Shown here: in pieces, positions 54,390 to 63,290 of the stretch
Numbering within the stretch: position 1 is the first letter of the stretch
How the letters are laid out: each line of letters opens with the position of its first letter
Notes under the pieces: generated by a model
What the model saw: only the letters and a program-made list of their open reading frames with translations
Databases searched by the model: none
What the model was told of the DNA's origin: nothing
Translations under genes and position numbers: made by a program
Origin: Nansenia antarctica
Taxonomy: Eukaryota; Chordata; Actinopteri; Argentiniformes; Microstomatidae
Length of the DNA stretch: 64,000 nt
Direction of reading: 5' to 3'
Assembly: GCA_963989245.1 (NCBI GenBank)
Contig: OZ022345.1
Location: forward strand, 23,973,196 to 24,037,195

Positions 54390-55546
54390 TCTTCATGTCC
54401 AATTTTCCGAATTTAAGTGTGTTATGGAGAAGCTGGTTGCTATTCATGAGGAGGTCCGCCGCATGGGGAGAGCAGAGCCACACGCCTCGGTTTGTCATAT
54501 CATCAACAGAATGGAAGAGATGGAGCAGTTCAACAACCTGGAGGAGAGGCTACAACGTGAGGAAGAGAAGAAACTGATGGTGACATTTGATTTACATTAC
54601 ATCAATTTCATTTAGCTGACGCTTTTATCCAAAGCGACTTACAAATTGTGTTTTAAGTTGATGCGCAAGTAAATGGCATAACATCAGGTAAAATGTTTAT
54701 TCTTGATTATTTGATTATTTTCCACTCAGATTTCACAGCTAAGCAAGATTGGAGGAAAGGATGTGAAGGACTGCGCAAATAAGATCATGGACAGGTATGC
54801 TACATTGTGAATATATTGTGGTACCCCGAATGGGAAACAAGGTGGAGCACAAAACAATGGAAACACCACTCCATAAAACAAAGCCGCTGCCACATTTTCC
54901 ACTTGTCTCTTCCTAGACTGTCTTTTCAATAACTTTTCTGTACTTATAGGCTTTTCACCAACAACCTCATGTCCAAGTTCAACATGAAGGGTCATCGCTC
55001 GAAGACCGCTTTTCAACCAACCAACCTCTACACCGTTCTGAATGGTATGGCTAATTTGGAGATTGTGAAAGCAAAATCGCATCCTGTTGTGTGCTGTTGC
55101 TGTTCGTTAAATTGTTATTGCGTCAATTTCTGCAGTAAATGTCCTTACGGATGCTTTTAGTCTATTAACTTAAACTTTTAAATGTGAGCTCGCAAGATCA
55201 GTATGGTCTCAAGGCTAAACTGATCCTAGATCAACACTCCGTCTCTGAGATGATTAATAAATAGGGGCCCTAAGTTCAAGAAACATACTTTATGACACAC
55301 CATATGCTCTGCCTATAAAATGTGCGCTGAAGTTGCAGAAAGCATGTTTTGTGTAATATAACTATATATATATATATATATATGTCTTTTGGTGTTACAG
55401 CTGCAGTCAAGAAGTGGGATTCTAAGGCCACGGACCACATGATTAGGCTCGCTGTTGGGGACCACCTCAAGCACGCGCCTGGAAGATCGGGAGGTGGTGG
55501 TTACACCACTGTAGTGCAGCCCAGAGCAGAGGTGCCACAAGCATAG
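54390..55546 (+). CDS. DUF4806-domain protein, four 3' exons
   Basis: Spliced gene with consistent phases. Exon a 54,390-54,579 (FSEFKCVMEKLVAIHEEVRR, RMEEMEQFNNLEERLQ; ends phase 0 at ATG/GTGACA). Exon b 54,730-54,794 (ISQLSKIGGKDVKDCANKIM). Exon c 54,950-55,044 (LFTNNLMSKFNMKGHRSKTA, TNLYTVLN). Exon d 55,401-55,546 (AVKKWDSKATDHMIRLAVGD, HAPGRSGGGGYTT, stop TAG). Exons b-d form a complete DUF4806-like module (LF.N.L...FN..G...K.AF). Exon a is a predicted coiled coil. DUF4806 has no known function; it is abundant in fish and often in repeat-rich DNA. A SINE tail fragment lies in intron a/b. The 5' part is uncertain. I judge it a real gene or a recent processed-free copy. Confidence 0.72.
54609..54642 (-). 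repeat. SINE tail fragment
   Basis: The inverse of GTAAGTCGCTTTGGATAAAA plus GCGTCAGCTAAATG, the same conserved tail as in the SINE at 38,012-38,142. Confidence 0.75.
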
Positions 55547-55573
55547 AGAAGGCAACCTGCCTACCTGCAAGCG

Positions 55574-55807
55574 ATGGTCACCCCTCAAACTCCATCCCGC
55601 CCCCTCCGCCCCTCCACATCTGCCGGCCGACTGGCCCCACCATCATTACGCCAACGCGGCTGCCATGGTGCCCGGTCACGTCTCTTCTCGATACTGGCTC
55701 CCCGCTGGTGGAACGAACTTCCCACGGCTGTCAGAACTGCAGAGTCACTCCCCATCTTCCGTCGGAGACTGAAGACCCATCTCTTCACCCTACACCTTAA
55801 CGTCTAA
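55574..55807 (+). pseudogene. LINE reverse-transcriptase C-terminus
   Basis: Frame ending SRLFSILAPRWWNELPTAVR, TAESLPIFRRRLKTHLFTLH. This is the conserved tail of ORF2 in many vertebrate L2/CR1/Rex-like LINEs. It begins 27 bp after the stop of the DUF4806 gene, in the same direction. The 5' rest is missing, consistent with 5' truncation. Confidence 0.8.
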
Positions 55808-55829
55808 GGCCCAAAGGACAATGACTACC

Positions 55830-56158
55830 AGGGAAAAAACTCGATTTTTGTGCAATATTTTGGAATATTCTGTGGTATATATTCTGTGGTATTTAGTATT
55901 TTTTGTAATATTCTGTGGTATTTTGTATTTTTTGTATTTTTACCAGGGGAAAAACTCGATTTTTGTGCAATATTTTGGAATATTCTGTGGTATATATTCT
56001 GTGGTATTTTGTATTTTTTGTAATATTCTGTGGTATTTTGTATTTTTTGTATTTTTACCAGGGGAAAAACTCGATTTTTGTGCAATATTTTGGAATATTC
56101 TGTGGTATTTTGCAATATTAGATAGATACTTTATTAATCCCCGTGGGGAAATTGTGTA
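55830..56158. repeat. ~120-bp tandem repeat plus LINE 3' end
   Basis: About 2.5 units containing CCAGGGAAAAACTCGATTTT, TGTGCAATATTTTGGAATAT and TCTGTGGTATTTTGTATTTT. It ends in GATAGATACTTTATTAATCC and GGGGAAATTG, a 3'-end motif seen in teleost LINEs. Confidence 0.8.
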
Positions 56159-56742
56159 AAATAAGGAAAGCTTCCTGAATGTGCGTGTCATCCTTGCACG
56201 CGCAGGGGCCATGCTGGTCTCTATCACTCCAATGTTAGTAAGTATTGTTCTGCCTTGGGAGCAGTTCTTTCTGAACGTATTCCTCAATGCATTTTTTTTA
56301 ATTTTATGCTTAATAAAGTACATGTGTATTTAATAAATGGTACTTGTTTTTCTTATGCAAATGTAAAATCATGTACATGTATGGCAGATTTGATTCAAGA
56401 GTTAGATTTTTTTTTACAGAAATGTTCTAGGTATGGGAGGGAGCATTGTTTTTTTTCCTACATCGTACATAATTAGGTTGGCCAAAAGCAGGACGTCCAT
56501 CATTTGACCTGAAAACGTCTTTTCAACGAACTGAAAACAACGTATTTTCAACGAACTGAAAACCACGTCTTTTCAACGACCTATAAACCTTGTCTTTTCA
56601 ACGACCTGAAAACCACGTCTTTTCAACGACCTAAAAACTACGTCTTTTCACCTTGCAACGTCAACCAAATCCGGATGTAGAATAGACGTAGGGGAAAGTC
56701 GTCTTTTAGATGTCTTTTCAACGCAATTTTGCTCACTGGGTT
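56159..56742. repeat. Fish repeat with ~27-bp ACGTCTTTTCAACG units
   Basis: From about 56,500 to 56,660 units like ACGTCTTTTCAACGACCTGA recur five to six times. The stretch ends ...TTTTGCTCACTGGG at 56,742, a terminal sequence of a common teleost DNA transposon family by my recollection. 56,159-56,499 shows nothing else. Confidence 0.6.
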
Positions 56743-57177
56743 AGCACTCTCCATAGCTTGACATTGAGAGCTAGCTAGCTAGCATATCCATGGTGTTTCC
56801 ATGTTCAAACGGGTTGAGGACGCAGAGGCATTTAGAAAAACGCATTTTGGTGCTCAGCCCGGCTAGCATCCCATATGCCTCAGTCATCAAGATAACTTGG
56901 TCTTCACATTAAAACGGAGTAGCAGCTAGTTGCAGCCTTGAGTGTAGTAGTGTAATAAAAACGAACCTGTTCTATGGAGCTTTATCTCCGGTTGAAAACG
57001 GATGCTTAGCAACGTCCGTAGACGGTGGTTCTCCTCCTTGCAACGGGAGACTTCTCCTTGGTACTCTGACATCGTTCTTTCCACCGCCCCGAATATCTCA
57101 AAAGCTGCAGCTGTTAATCGCTCGGAGATAAACACTTTCAACTGCTGTATCTCTGCCATTCTGATATCATAACAGTC
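56743..57177. other. Resumption of copy B homology
   Basis: Matches 31,729-32,163, including the possible zinc-finger first exon on the minus strand (56,926-57,159). It ends with the target duplication TATCATAACAGTC (57,165-57,177). Confidence 0.8.
56926..57159 (-). CDS. Possible first exon of a zinc-finger-type protein (copy B)
   Basis: Copy of 31,912-32,187 with open frame and few changes (A to F in TAAAFEIFG, CKEENHRL for CQEENHRL, SIRF for SVRF). Conservation of the frame over two copies is weak support for coding, as the copies are young. Confidence 0.5.
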   Translation of the reverse strand: MAEIQQLKVFISERLTAAAFEIFGAVERTMSEYQGEVSRCKEENHRLRTLLSIRFQPEIKLHRTGSFLLHYYTQGCN

Positions 57178-59180
57178 TTCTTCTTCTTTGTATTTGATTG
57201 GCGGTTGGCAACCAGCTTAAGGTGCATTACCGCCACCTACTGGACTGTGTGGACTAACACGTTTGGCTTTGGCATGTAACTCACTTCATAGTTAACAAAC
57301 TAACACGTTTGGCTATTGCATGTAACTCACTTCATAGTTAACAAACTAACATGTTTGGCTATGGCATGTAACTCACTTCATCATAGTTAACAAACTAACA
57401 TGTTTGGCTATGGCATGTAACTCACTTCATCATAGTTAACAAACTAACATGTTTGGCTATGGCATGTAACTCACTTCATCATAGTTAACAAACTAACATG
57501 TTTGGCTATGGCATGTAACTCACTTCATCATAGTTAACAAACTAACATGTTTGGCTATGGCATGTAACTCACTTCATAGTTAACAAACTAACATGTTTGG
57601 CTATGGCATGTAACTCACTTCATAGTTAACAAACTAACATGTTTAGCTATGGTATGTAACACACTTCAACATAGTTAACAAACTAACATGTTTGGCTATG
57701 GTATGTAACTCACTTCAACATAGTTAACAAACTAACATGTTTGGCTATGGTATGTAACTCACTTCAACATAGTTAACAAACTAACATGTTTGGCTATGGT
57801 ATGTAACTCACTTCAACATAGTTAACAAACTAACATGTTTGGCTATGGTATGTAACTCACTTCAACATAGTTAACAAACTAACATGTTTGGTTATGGTAT
57901 GTAACTCACTTCAACATAGTTAACAAACTAACATGTTTGGCTATGGTATGTAACTCACTTCAACATAGTTAACAAACTAACATGTTTGGCTATGGTATGT
58001 AACTCACTTCAACATAGTTAACAAACTAACATGTTTGGCTATGGTATGTAACTCACTTCAACATAGTTAACAAACTAACATGTTTGGCTATGGCATGTAA
58101 CTCACTTCATAGTTAACAAACTAACATGTTTGGCTATGGTATGTAACTCACTTCAACATAGTTAACAAACTAACATGTTTGGCTATGGCATGTAACTCAC
58201 TTCAACATAGTTAACAAACTAACATGTTTGGCTATGGTATGTAACTCACTTCAACATAGTTAACAAACTAACATGTTTGGCTATGGTATGTAACTCACTT
58301 CATAGTTAACAAACTAACATGTTTGGCTATGGCATGTAACTCACTTCATAGTTAACAAACTAACATATTTGGCTATGGCATGTAACTCACTTCATCATAG
58401 TTAACAAACTAACATGTTTGGCTATGGCATGTAACTCACTTCATAGTTAACAAACTAACATGTTTGGCTATGGCATGTAACTCACTTCATAGTTAACAAA
58501 CTAACATGTTTGGCTATGGCATGTAACTCACTTCATCATAGTTAACAAACTAACATGTTTGGCTATGGCATGTAACTCACTTCATAGTTAACAAACTAAC
58601 ATGTTTGGCTATGGCATGTAACTCACTTCATCATAGTTAACAAACTAACATGTTTGGCTATGGTATGTAACTCACTTCATAGTTAACAAACTAACATGTT
58701 TGGCTATGGCATGTAACTCACTTCACAGTTAACAAACTAACATATTTGGCTATAGCATGTAACTCACTACTCCCAGCAAGCAAGCATGTGGCAGCACGTC
58801 TCGCCATCCAGCTGGGCTAGCAAACACAAACACAAACACACGACTTCTCACATACTCTTGTCTTCAGTCTCAGCACTGTCTACGCACTTTGTCCAACACA
58901 ATAACATGTTCTACAGGGAACGATGTCGGGGGGGTATTCCATCAACGTTCCGCATTTACGATCCCAATGAATCCCGTAAAGACAAGTCGGCTTATTTACT
59001 CCATGAACGTGCAGCGTTGACCTTTCCAAATTAGTTCCTCATTCTAACTCTCTGGTGAGACTGGTCTCAAATAATCAGACAAACAATACGATCAGGGTGC
59101 GAATATTTCGACCGAGGACCATGGGGGCAGCCATGATCCCCGCCGACCCACCAGCACCCTACCTACCAAACATTCTCTAT
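57178..59180 (-). mobile_element. Composite retroposon: unique head, VNTR, LINE 3' tail
   Basis: A 2,003-bp insert flanked by a 13-bp duplication TATCATAACAGTC (57,165-57,177; 59,181-59,193). Copy A has this 13-mer once (32,151-32,163). In minus orientation: about 410 bp of unique sequence, about 1,520 bp of VNTR, then 76 bp matching the 3' end of the neighbouring RNase-H LINE (GGTGGCGGTAATGCACC, GGTTGCCAACCGCCAATC), and a GAAGAAGAAGA tail at the target. This arrangement implies target-primed insertion by that LINE's machinery. Confidence 0.82.
57250..58770. repeat. 46/49-bp VNTR, about 32 units
   Basis: Units contain AACTAACATGTTTGGCTATG, GTATGTAACTCACTTCA and then either TAGTTAAC (46 bp) or TCATAGTTAAC/ACATAGTTAAC (49 bp). 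Blocks of GGCATG and GGTATG variants alternate, which suggests several expansion events. Confidence 0.95.
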
Positions 59181-59214
59181 TATCATAACAGTCTAAACGC
59201 GATCTGGTGGTCAA

Positions 59215-60330
59215 CACATGTGAACTTCCTGTTTCCGCGTCTTCTTCTTCGTTTTTTTGGGGGATTGGCGGTTGGCAACTAACTTAAGGCGCATTACCGC
59301 CACCTACCGGACTGTGTGGAACGTCAGATTGACAGGGGAAAGAATTATAGAAAATGGAAATAATAAGCAAAATTGGGGAGGGGCGGTGTTACATTTTATC
59401 TATTAATCCAGTTTCTTTCAAATACTTTATTATCTGGTTGTATACTTTAACTGTGTTTCCAAAAAACTCCCTACAGTAAAACTTTCTGAATTGCTGATTT
59501 CAGTAGCTTTCTCTGTTCCTCATATTTCTCACATTTCAGCAACACATGCTGAGCAGATTCCTGGTTATTACAGTGGCACAAATGCCAGTTGGGTGTTTTC
59601 CTTTTCTATGAAGTGTGTCATTCAATCCAGTGTGACCTATCCTGAGACAGGAAATGACTGTCTCTTCTTTCCGGTTCCTGCCCATCCTACTTCCTATTCC
59701 AACTTTCTTCTGAATGCTATACAAATGTCTTCCTGTTTCATTTCTGTTCCAGTATTCTTGCCATAATTCCTGCATGTGTGTTTTAATGATTGATTTTACC
59801 TCAGCTTTGCTAAGTGGAATATCCATTTCTATTGATTCTGATTTAAGTGAGTGCTTAGCTAATATATCTGCATCTTCATTTCCTTCTACCCCGACATGAG
59901 CAGGAACCCAAACAGAGCCAACATATCTGTGCTATATATTCCATACATTAACTGATGAATCCTGAAAATAATATCCTGTCTGCAAGATTTCAAAGATCTA
60001 ATACTAGACAATGCTATACAATGCTGCCCGGCTGTCTGAAGCAATTAATGCATTATTTACCCTGTTTATCTACCAACCGTTCCAATGCTGTCAAAATTGC
60101 TAGCAGCTCCACTGTGTATACTGATAAATGATCGGTGGTTCTTTTTAAAAATTCCTGTCTTATACTGAGGGAGATATACTGCAGCTCCTGTTCGGCCTGT
60201 CTCTGGGTCTTTTCACCCATCTGTAAAAATTAGAGCCTTGTCACTGTAGTGCAGACCAATATAGTTTTGTGCTATGTTCCCAAACTGTGCATATTTAGAC
60301 TTCTTTCGAAGTTTTGGAGTATCAGAATGT
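59215..60330 (-). pseudogene. RNase-H LINE 3' fragment (copy B)
   Basis: Minus strand. Further from the 3' end than the copy-A fragment: RNase-H motifs ALIFTDG (about 60,225), DHLSVYTVELLAILTALE (about 60,100) and ALIASDSRAAL (about 60,040) give the D-E-D triad, though separated by frame breaks. The C-terminal frame at 59,536-59,826 has CLRIGHTGLNDTLH and GKHPTGIC. It ends in the GGTTGCCAACCGCCAAT 3' UTR and a GAAGAAGAAG tail at about 59,245. RNase H on a LINE points to the I superfamily (Nimb-like). Confidence 0.78.
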
Positions 60331-60472
60331 TTAGTGCTCACCGATATTATGGTCTTTAAAGGGATGTTTCAGCCTATTTTCATGTTTAGGTGAAAATGAA
60401 TTTTACTCTGAGTTGTTCTCATAGGCCAATAGTGAAATGAATATGAGGAGAGCTAGTGGGCAGTGCTTTTAA

Positions 60473-60541
<69 letters not shown>

Positions 60542-60700
60542 CGCGCGCCTATGTGCATGCAAGCGTTTAAGAGAGAATGCATTATACCTATCGAATATGT
60601 TAATGGTTGAAATAGTATTTTATAGAGTTCTACCTTGTTTAATCTTGCTTGTGTTTTTCTGCCAACATTAAAATTACATTTAAATGAACCTTGATTCTTG
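60331..60700. other. Non-coding with long (GT)n
   Basis: (GT)n at 60,474-60,538, then GCGCGCGC. AAAGGGATGTTTCAGCC (60,358) is a common fish repeat motif. No gene. Confidence 0.6.
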
Positions 60701-60878
60701 AGTCTATGGATAAACATTTTGGCATACATTGAGGCCCAAAAGAATGAATGATTATCAGAAACAGATCTAATTAGTCCAGGAGCCACGGGGTTGAACCTTG
60801 TTTTGTCGGGTAAAGTTGCTGTTTCTTGTTGCTTGGGGGTACCTCTTCAAAATACAGGAGGGTGCCTGGTGATATCCC

Positions 60879-61163
60879 ATGAGCATTTTCAGATATTTAC
60901 CCTGCAATCAAGTACGTTTACTTGAAGGTAAATTGTCCACCACCCTTTATACCAAATCCACAGACAAGAATAGCCTGTTACATGCTACTAGTGCACATCC
61001 GCCTCCCCTCAAGAAGGGTCTTCCATATTCTCAATTTCTTAGACTGAAACGTATCTGTAGTAATCCATCAGATTTTGAGAAAGAGAGTAATACCATGTAC
61101 AATAACTTTGTCGATAGGGGTTATCCCAGAAAGTGGCTTGACTGCCCTAACCAAATTACATAA
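60879..61163 (+). pseudogene. Penelope-like RT thumb/linker remnant
   Basis: Frame with LSTTLYTKSTDKNSLLHATS, LKKGLPYSQFLRLKRICSNP, NNFVDRGYPRKWLD. These motifs follow the RT palm in Penelope/Neptune/Poseidon elements. The frame stops before the nuclease part. About 80 bp downstream, TTYNPLIND in another frame is the next conserved block, so at least one frameshift exists. Confidence 0.8.
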
Positions 61164-61240
61164 CCAGAATCCCAACCCAGGGGCACAGACCACTAAGAAA
61201 TATTAATGTACCTGTATCCCCACCTATAACCCTCTTATCA

Positions 61241-61786
61241 ATGATGTTCTCACATTATAGATCTCGAAGCATCAGGGACTATATGGTGAAAGCAGACTGT
61301 TACATACCACCACAGCACCACACAGGGCGTCTTGATGGAGTGACCGGCTTCTATCCTTGTCGTCACTGTGTAGCTTGTTCTCACTCTAAGAAAACCAACA
61401 CATTTAAGAGTGCAGTCACTAACAAACAATACACTATCAAACAATTTGTCAACTGCAGCTCTCCAAATGTCATCTACATGATCTTGTGTAAATGTAATCT
61501 CCAATATGTAGGAAAAACATCTAGACCAGTCCGCACACGTATAATAGAGCATATGAGTGCCATTAGACGCAAGGACATTCAATCTCCAGTTGCCAGACAT
61601 TTCATGGAAGCCAGTCACTCGACAGCAGACTTGACATACATGGTCATCCAACAAGTAAACAAATCACGTAGAGATGGAGATCTTGACACCAGACTCCTCC
61701 AAACTGAATGCAGATGGATTTTCTATTTCCAGTCTGCTAACCCAGGAGGCATGAATGAGGACCTCTCCCTCCAGTGTTTCCTATAG
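61241..61786 (+). CDS. Penelope-like GIY-YIG endonuclease domain
   Basis: 181 codons. A cysteine cluster PCRHCVAC (C40, C43, C46) precedes the GIY-YIG core: VIYMILCKCNLQYVGKTSRP with IY at 78-79, YVG at 89-91 and the conserved Arg in VRTRIIEH at 98-100. The C-terminus NPGGMNEDLSLQCFL is typical of Penelope elements. In active elements this nuclease nicks the target for insertion. Here it is probably a fragment of a once longer polymerase protein; ATG use is not implied. Confidence 0.85.
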   Translation: MMFSHYRSRSIRDYMVKADCYIPPQHHTGRLDGVTGFYPCRHCVACSHSKKTNTFKSAVTNKQYTIKQFVNCSSPNVIYMILCKCNLQYVGKTSRPVRTRIIEHMSAIRRKDIQSPVARHFMEASHSTADLTYMVIQQVNKSRRDGDLDTRLLQTECRWIFYFQSANPGGMNEDLSLQCFL

Positions 61787-62086
61787 GACTCCACCGTCTC
61801 CCATTCAAATGTATCTTGTCTGCTATGTGCTATATTTGTTGTTTGTATGAACTATGACAGATTTACTATGTTACCCCTTGGTCAACTTGTAGTTATGTAT
61901 TTACATATACTGTATATAGTGTCCAAGTTAACTTGCCTCTTTATTATGATTATTTTGTTATTTTTCTATGTCAATGTTTTTTCATTCATGATTGATTGGT
62001 TGTGTAATCCTGATGACCCTGATCATCAACACCTGTGTAGGCCTGTGGCCCTATAATAATAATAGCATGTCTGTCTGTTGCCCGGT

Positions 62087-62122
62087 GACACTGATGATGG
62101 TCGTATGACCGAAACATTTGTC
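62087..62122 (+). ncRNA. Candidate hammerhead ribozyme motif in Penelope 3' region
   Basis: CTGATGA (62,091-62,097), then a perfect 4-bp hairpin GGTC-GTAT-GACC (62,099-62,110), then GAAA (62,111-62,114). The sequence before the core, GACA (62,087-62,090), can pair with TGTC (62,119-62,122) to close a helix. Penelope-like elements are known to carry minimal hammerheads with just this CUGAUGA-stem II-GAAA order. Stem III would be extremely short, so activity is uncertain. Confidence 0.55.
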
Positions 62123-62208
62123 CCGCATCTTGCACCTTTGTTTTCCTTCTAAATTTCTGTCTGGGGAGTTTTTCCTTAAAATTAATGCAGTCTATGGATA
62201 AACATTTT

Positions 62209-62819
62209 CTCTACTCTCACTGTCTCACTTTCTCCAATGTTTATTCATGAAGGAGGTCATGTACAATGTATTGTATTTCTTTTTTATTTAAAATAAATAA
62301 ATATCTTCCAAATTAATGAATAGTAACACTTTTAGGCCATACCAGCAAAACACACTTAATGACAATACAGGTCATGCTGGATGAACCTTCCTGTTTTTGT
62401 ATAAAATGATAACTGCACAATTGCATTTGCATCACAGTAACCTATTTTTGTCTCCATCAAAATAGCAAATACCGTCTTTGTTACCAGCATTGATTAATAA
62501 AGCAAAATAGCATTCATGAAATGCTTAACAATTATTTGTATAAAATAACAAATATGGTCTTTGTTACCAGCAAAACTGAAAAATAAAGCAAAATAGTATT
62601 TGGTCTGAACAATGATTTTGTATAAAATGATAACTGCATAGTTAAACAAAACACATTTGGATCACAGTACTTTTGCCTTTAACAAAACAACAAATAAGGT
62701 CAAAATAGTCAATGCAACAAGTCGTATCCAAAATATTGGCACATAACTGATCAATAAGATAACTGATCAATAAGGCAGGGGAGCGTTTTGTGGGGTTATA
62801 AATCCTCCTCCTCCTCTTC

Positions 62820-62873
<54 letters not shown>

Positions 62874-63290
62874 TAAATATATATGTTAAATCTCCGACCC
62901 AATCATGTCATCATCCATAGCTTTGATTTGGCCACAAATATTAAACATGCCATCGTTAAATTTACCTGAAGTTAGTAGTGGCTGTATAAACAACTCTGGA
63001 CCATGTATTATTACAGTTGATCCTGATCTATGGACATACAGGTTACATACAGGTTACATACGAGTTACATACAGGTTACATGCATGTTATGAAACCATCT
63101 ATAATGTGTACTGATATATCCCTTTAATTAGTGTGCAGAGGAAGGTTGTGGGTGAGTTCCTGTAGCGTTCCATGTGTGCAAGGGGGACTGACAGTGTTGT
63201 GATTGTCTTGTGTGCATTCTGGTGGAGGTGGATTTTTCAGAAATAGACTCTGTCCAAAGTTTGAGTCCTAAAAACGTTTAGTAAAAGTTC
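62209..63290. other. AT-rich non-coding with degenerate repeats
   Basis: From about 62,390 to 62,690 a 110-130-bp unit with TTGTATAAAATGATAACTGC and TTTGTTACCAGCA recurs about three times, imperfectly. (GT)n lies at 62,823-62,871, and four 12-bp GGTTACATACA units at 63,040-63,083. No gene. Confidence 0.6.

Larger units (their letters stand above)
50975..56742. other. B-only 5.77-kb segment with EIF4A3 exon 1 and DUF4806 gene
   Basis: Absent from copy A, where 31,728 joins directly to 31,729. The left end is CCCAGTGCGCA, the inverse of the right end is CCCAGTGAGCA, and TT stands on both sides. So the segment is bounded by a 10/11-bp inverted repeat. The right 270 bp has repeated ACGTCTTTTCAACGACC units as in common fish DNA repeats. 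Either a mobile element carrying host genes inserted into B, or copy A lost the segment by deletion at TT microhomology. Confidence 0.65.
38319..60048. repeat. Segmental duplication, copy B
   Basis: Second copy of the ancestral block, co-linear with copy A from the zinc-finger exon to the RNase-H LINE. It has its own tandem duplication at the left, a 1.16-kb hAT, the 5.77-kb EIF4A3/DUF4806 segment and the 2.0-kb composite retroposon. Confidence 0.9.
60721..62188 (+). mobile_element. 5'-truncated Penelope-like element
   Basis: Flanked by a 20-bp direct repeat AGTCTATGGATAAACATTTT (60,701-60,720; 62,189-62,208), taken as the target duplication. It encodes the end of a Penelope polymerase and a GIY-YIG endonuclease, followed by a 3' region with a hammerhead-like motif. 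The RT catalytic part is absent. Confidence 0.85.

Noticed and set aside
57250..58770. CRISPR or satellite centromere array
   Set aside because: 46/49-bp head-to-tail units with no spacers, limited to one 2-kb insert with target duplications; a VNTR.
60456..60786. Frames with Cys/Val or His/Thr runs
   Set aside because: Translations of the long (GT)n microsatellite.
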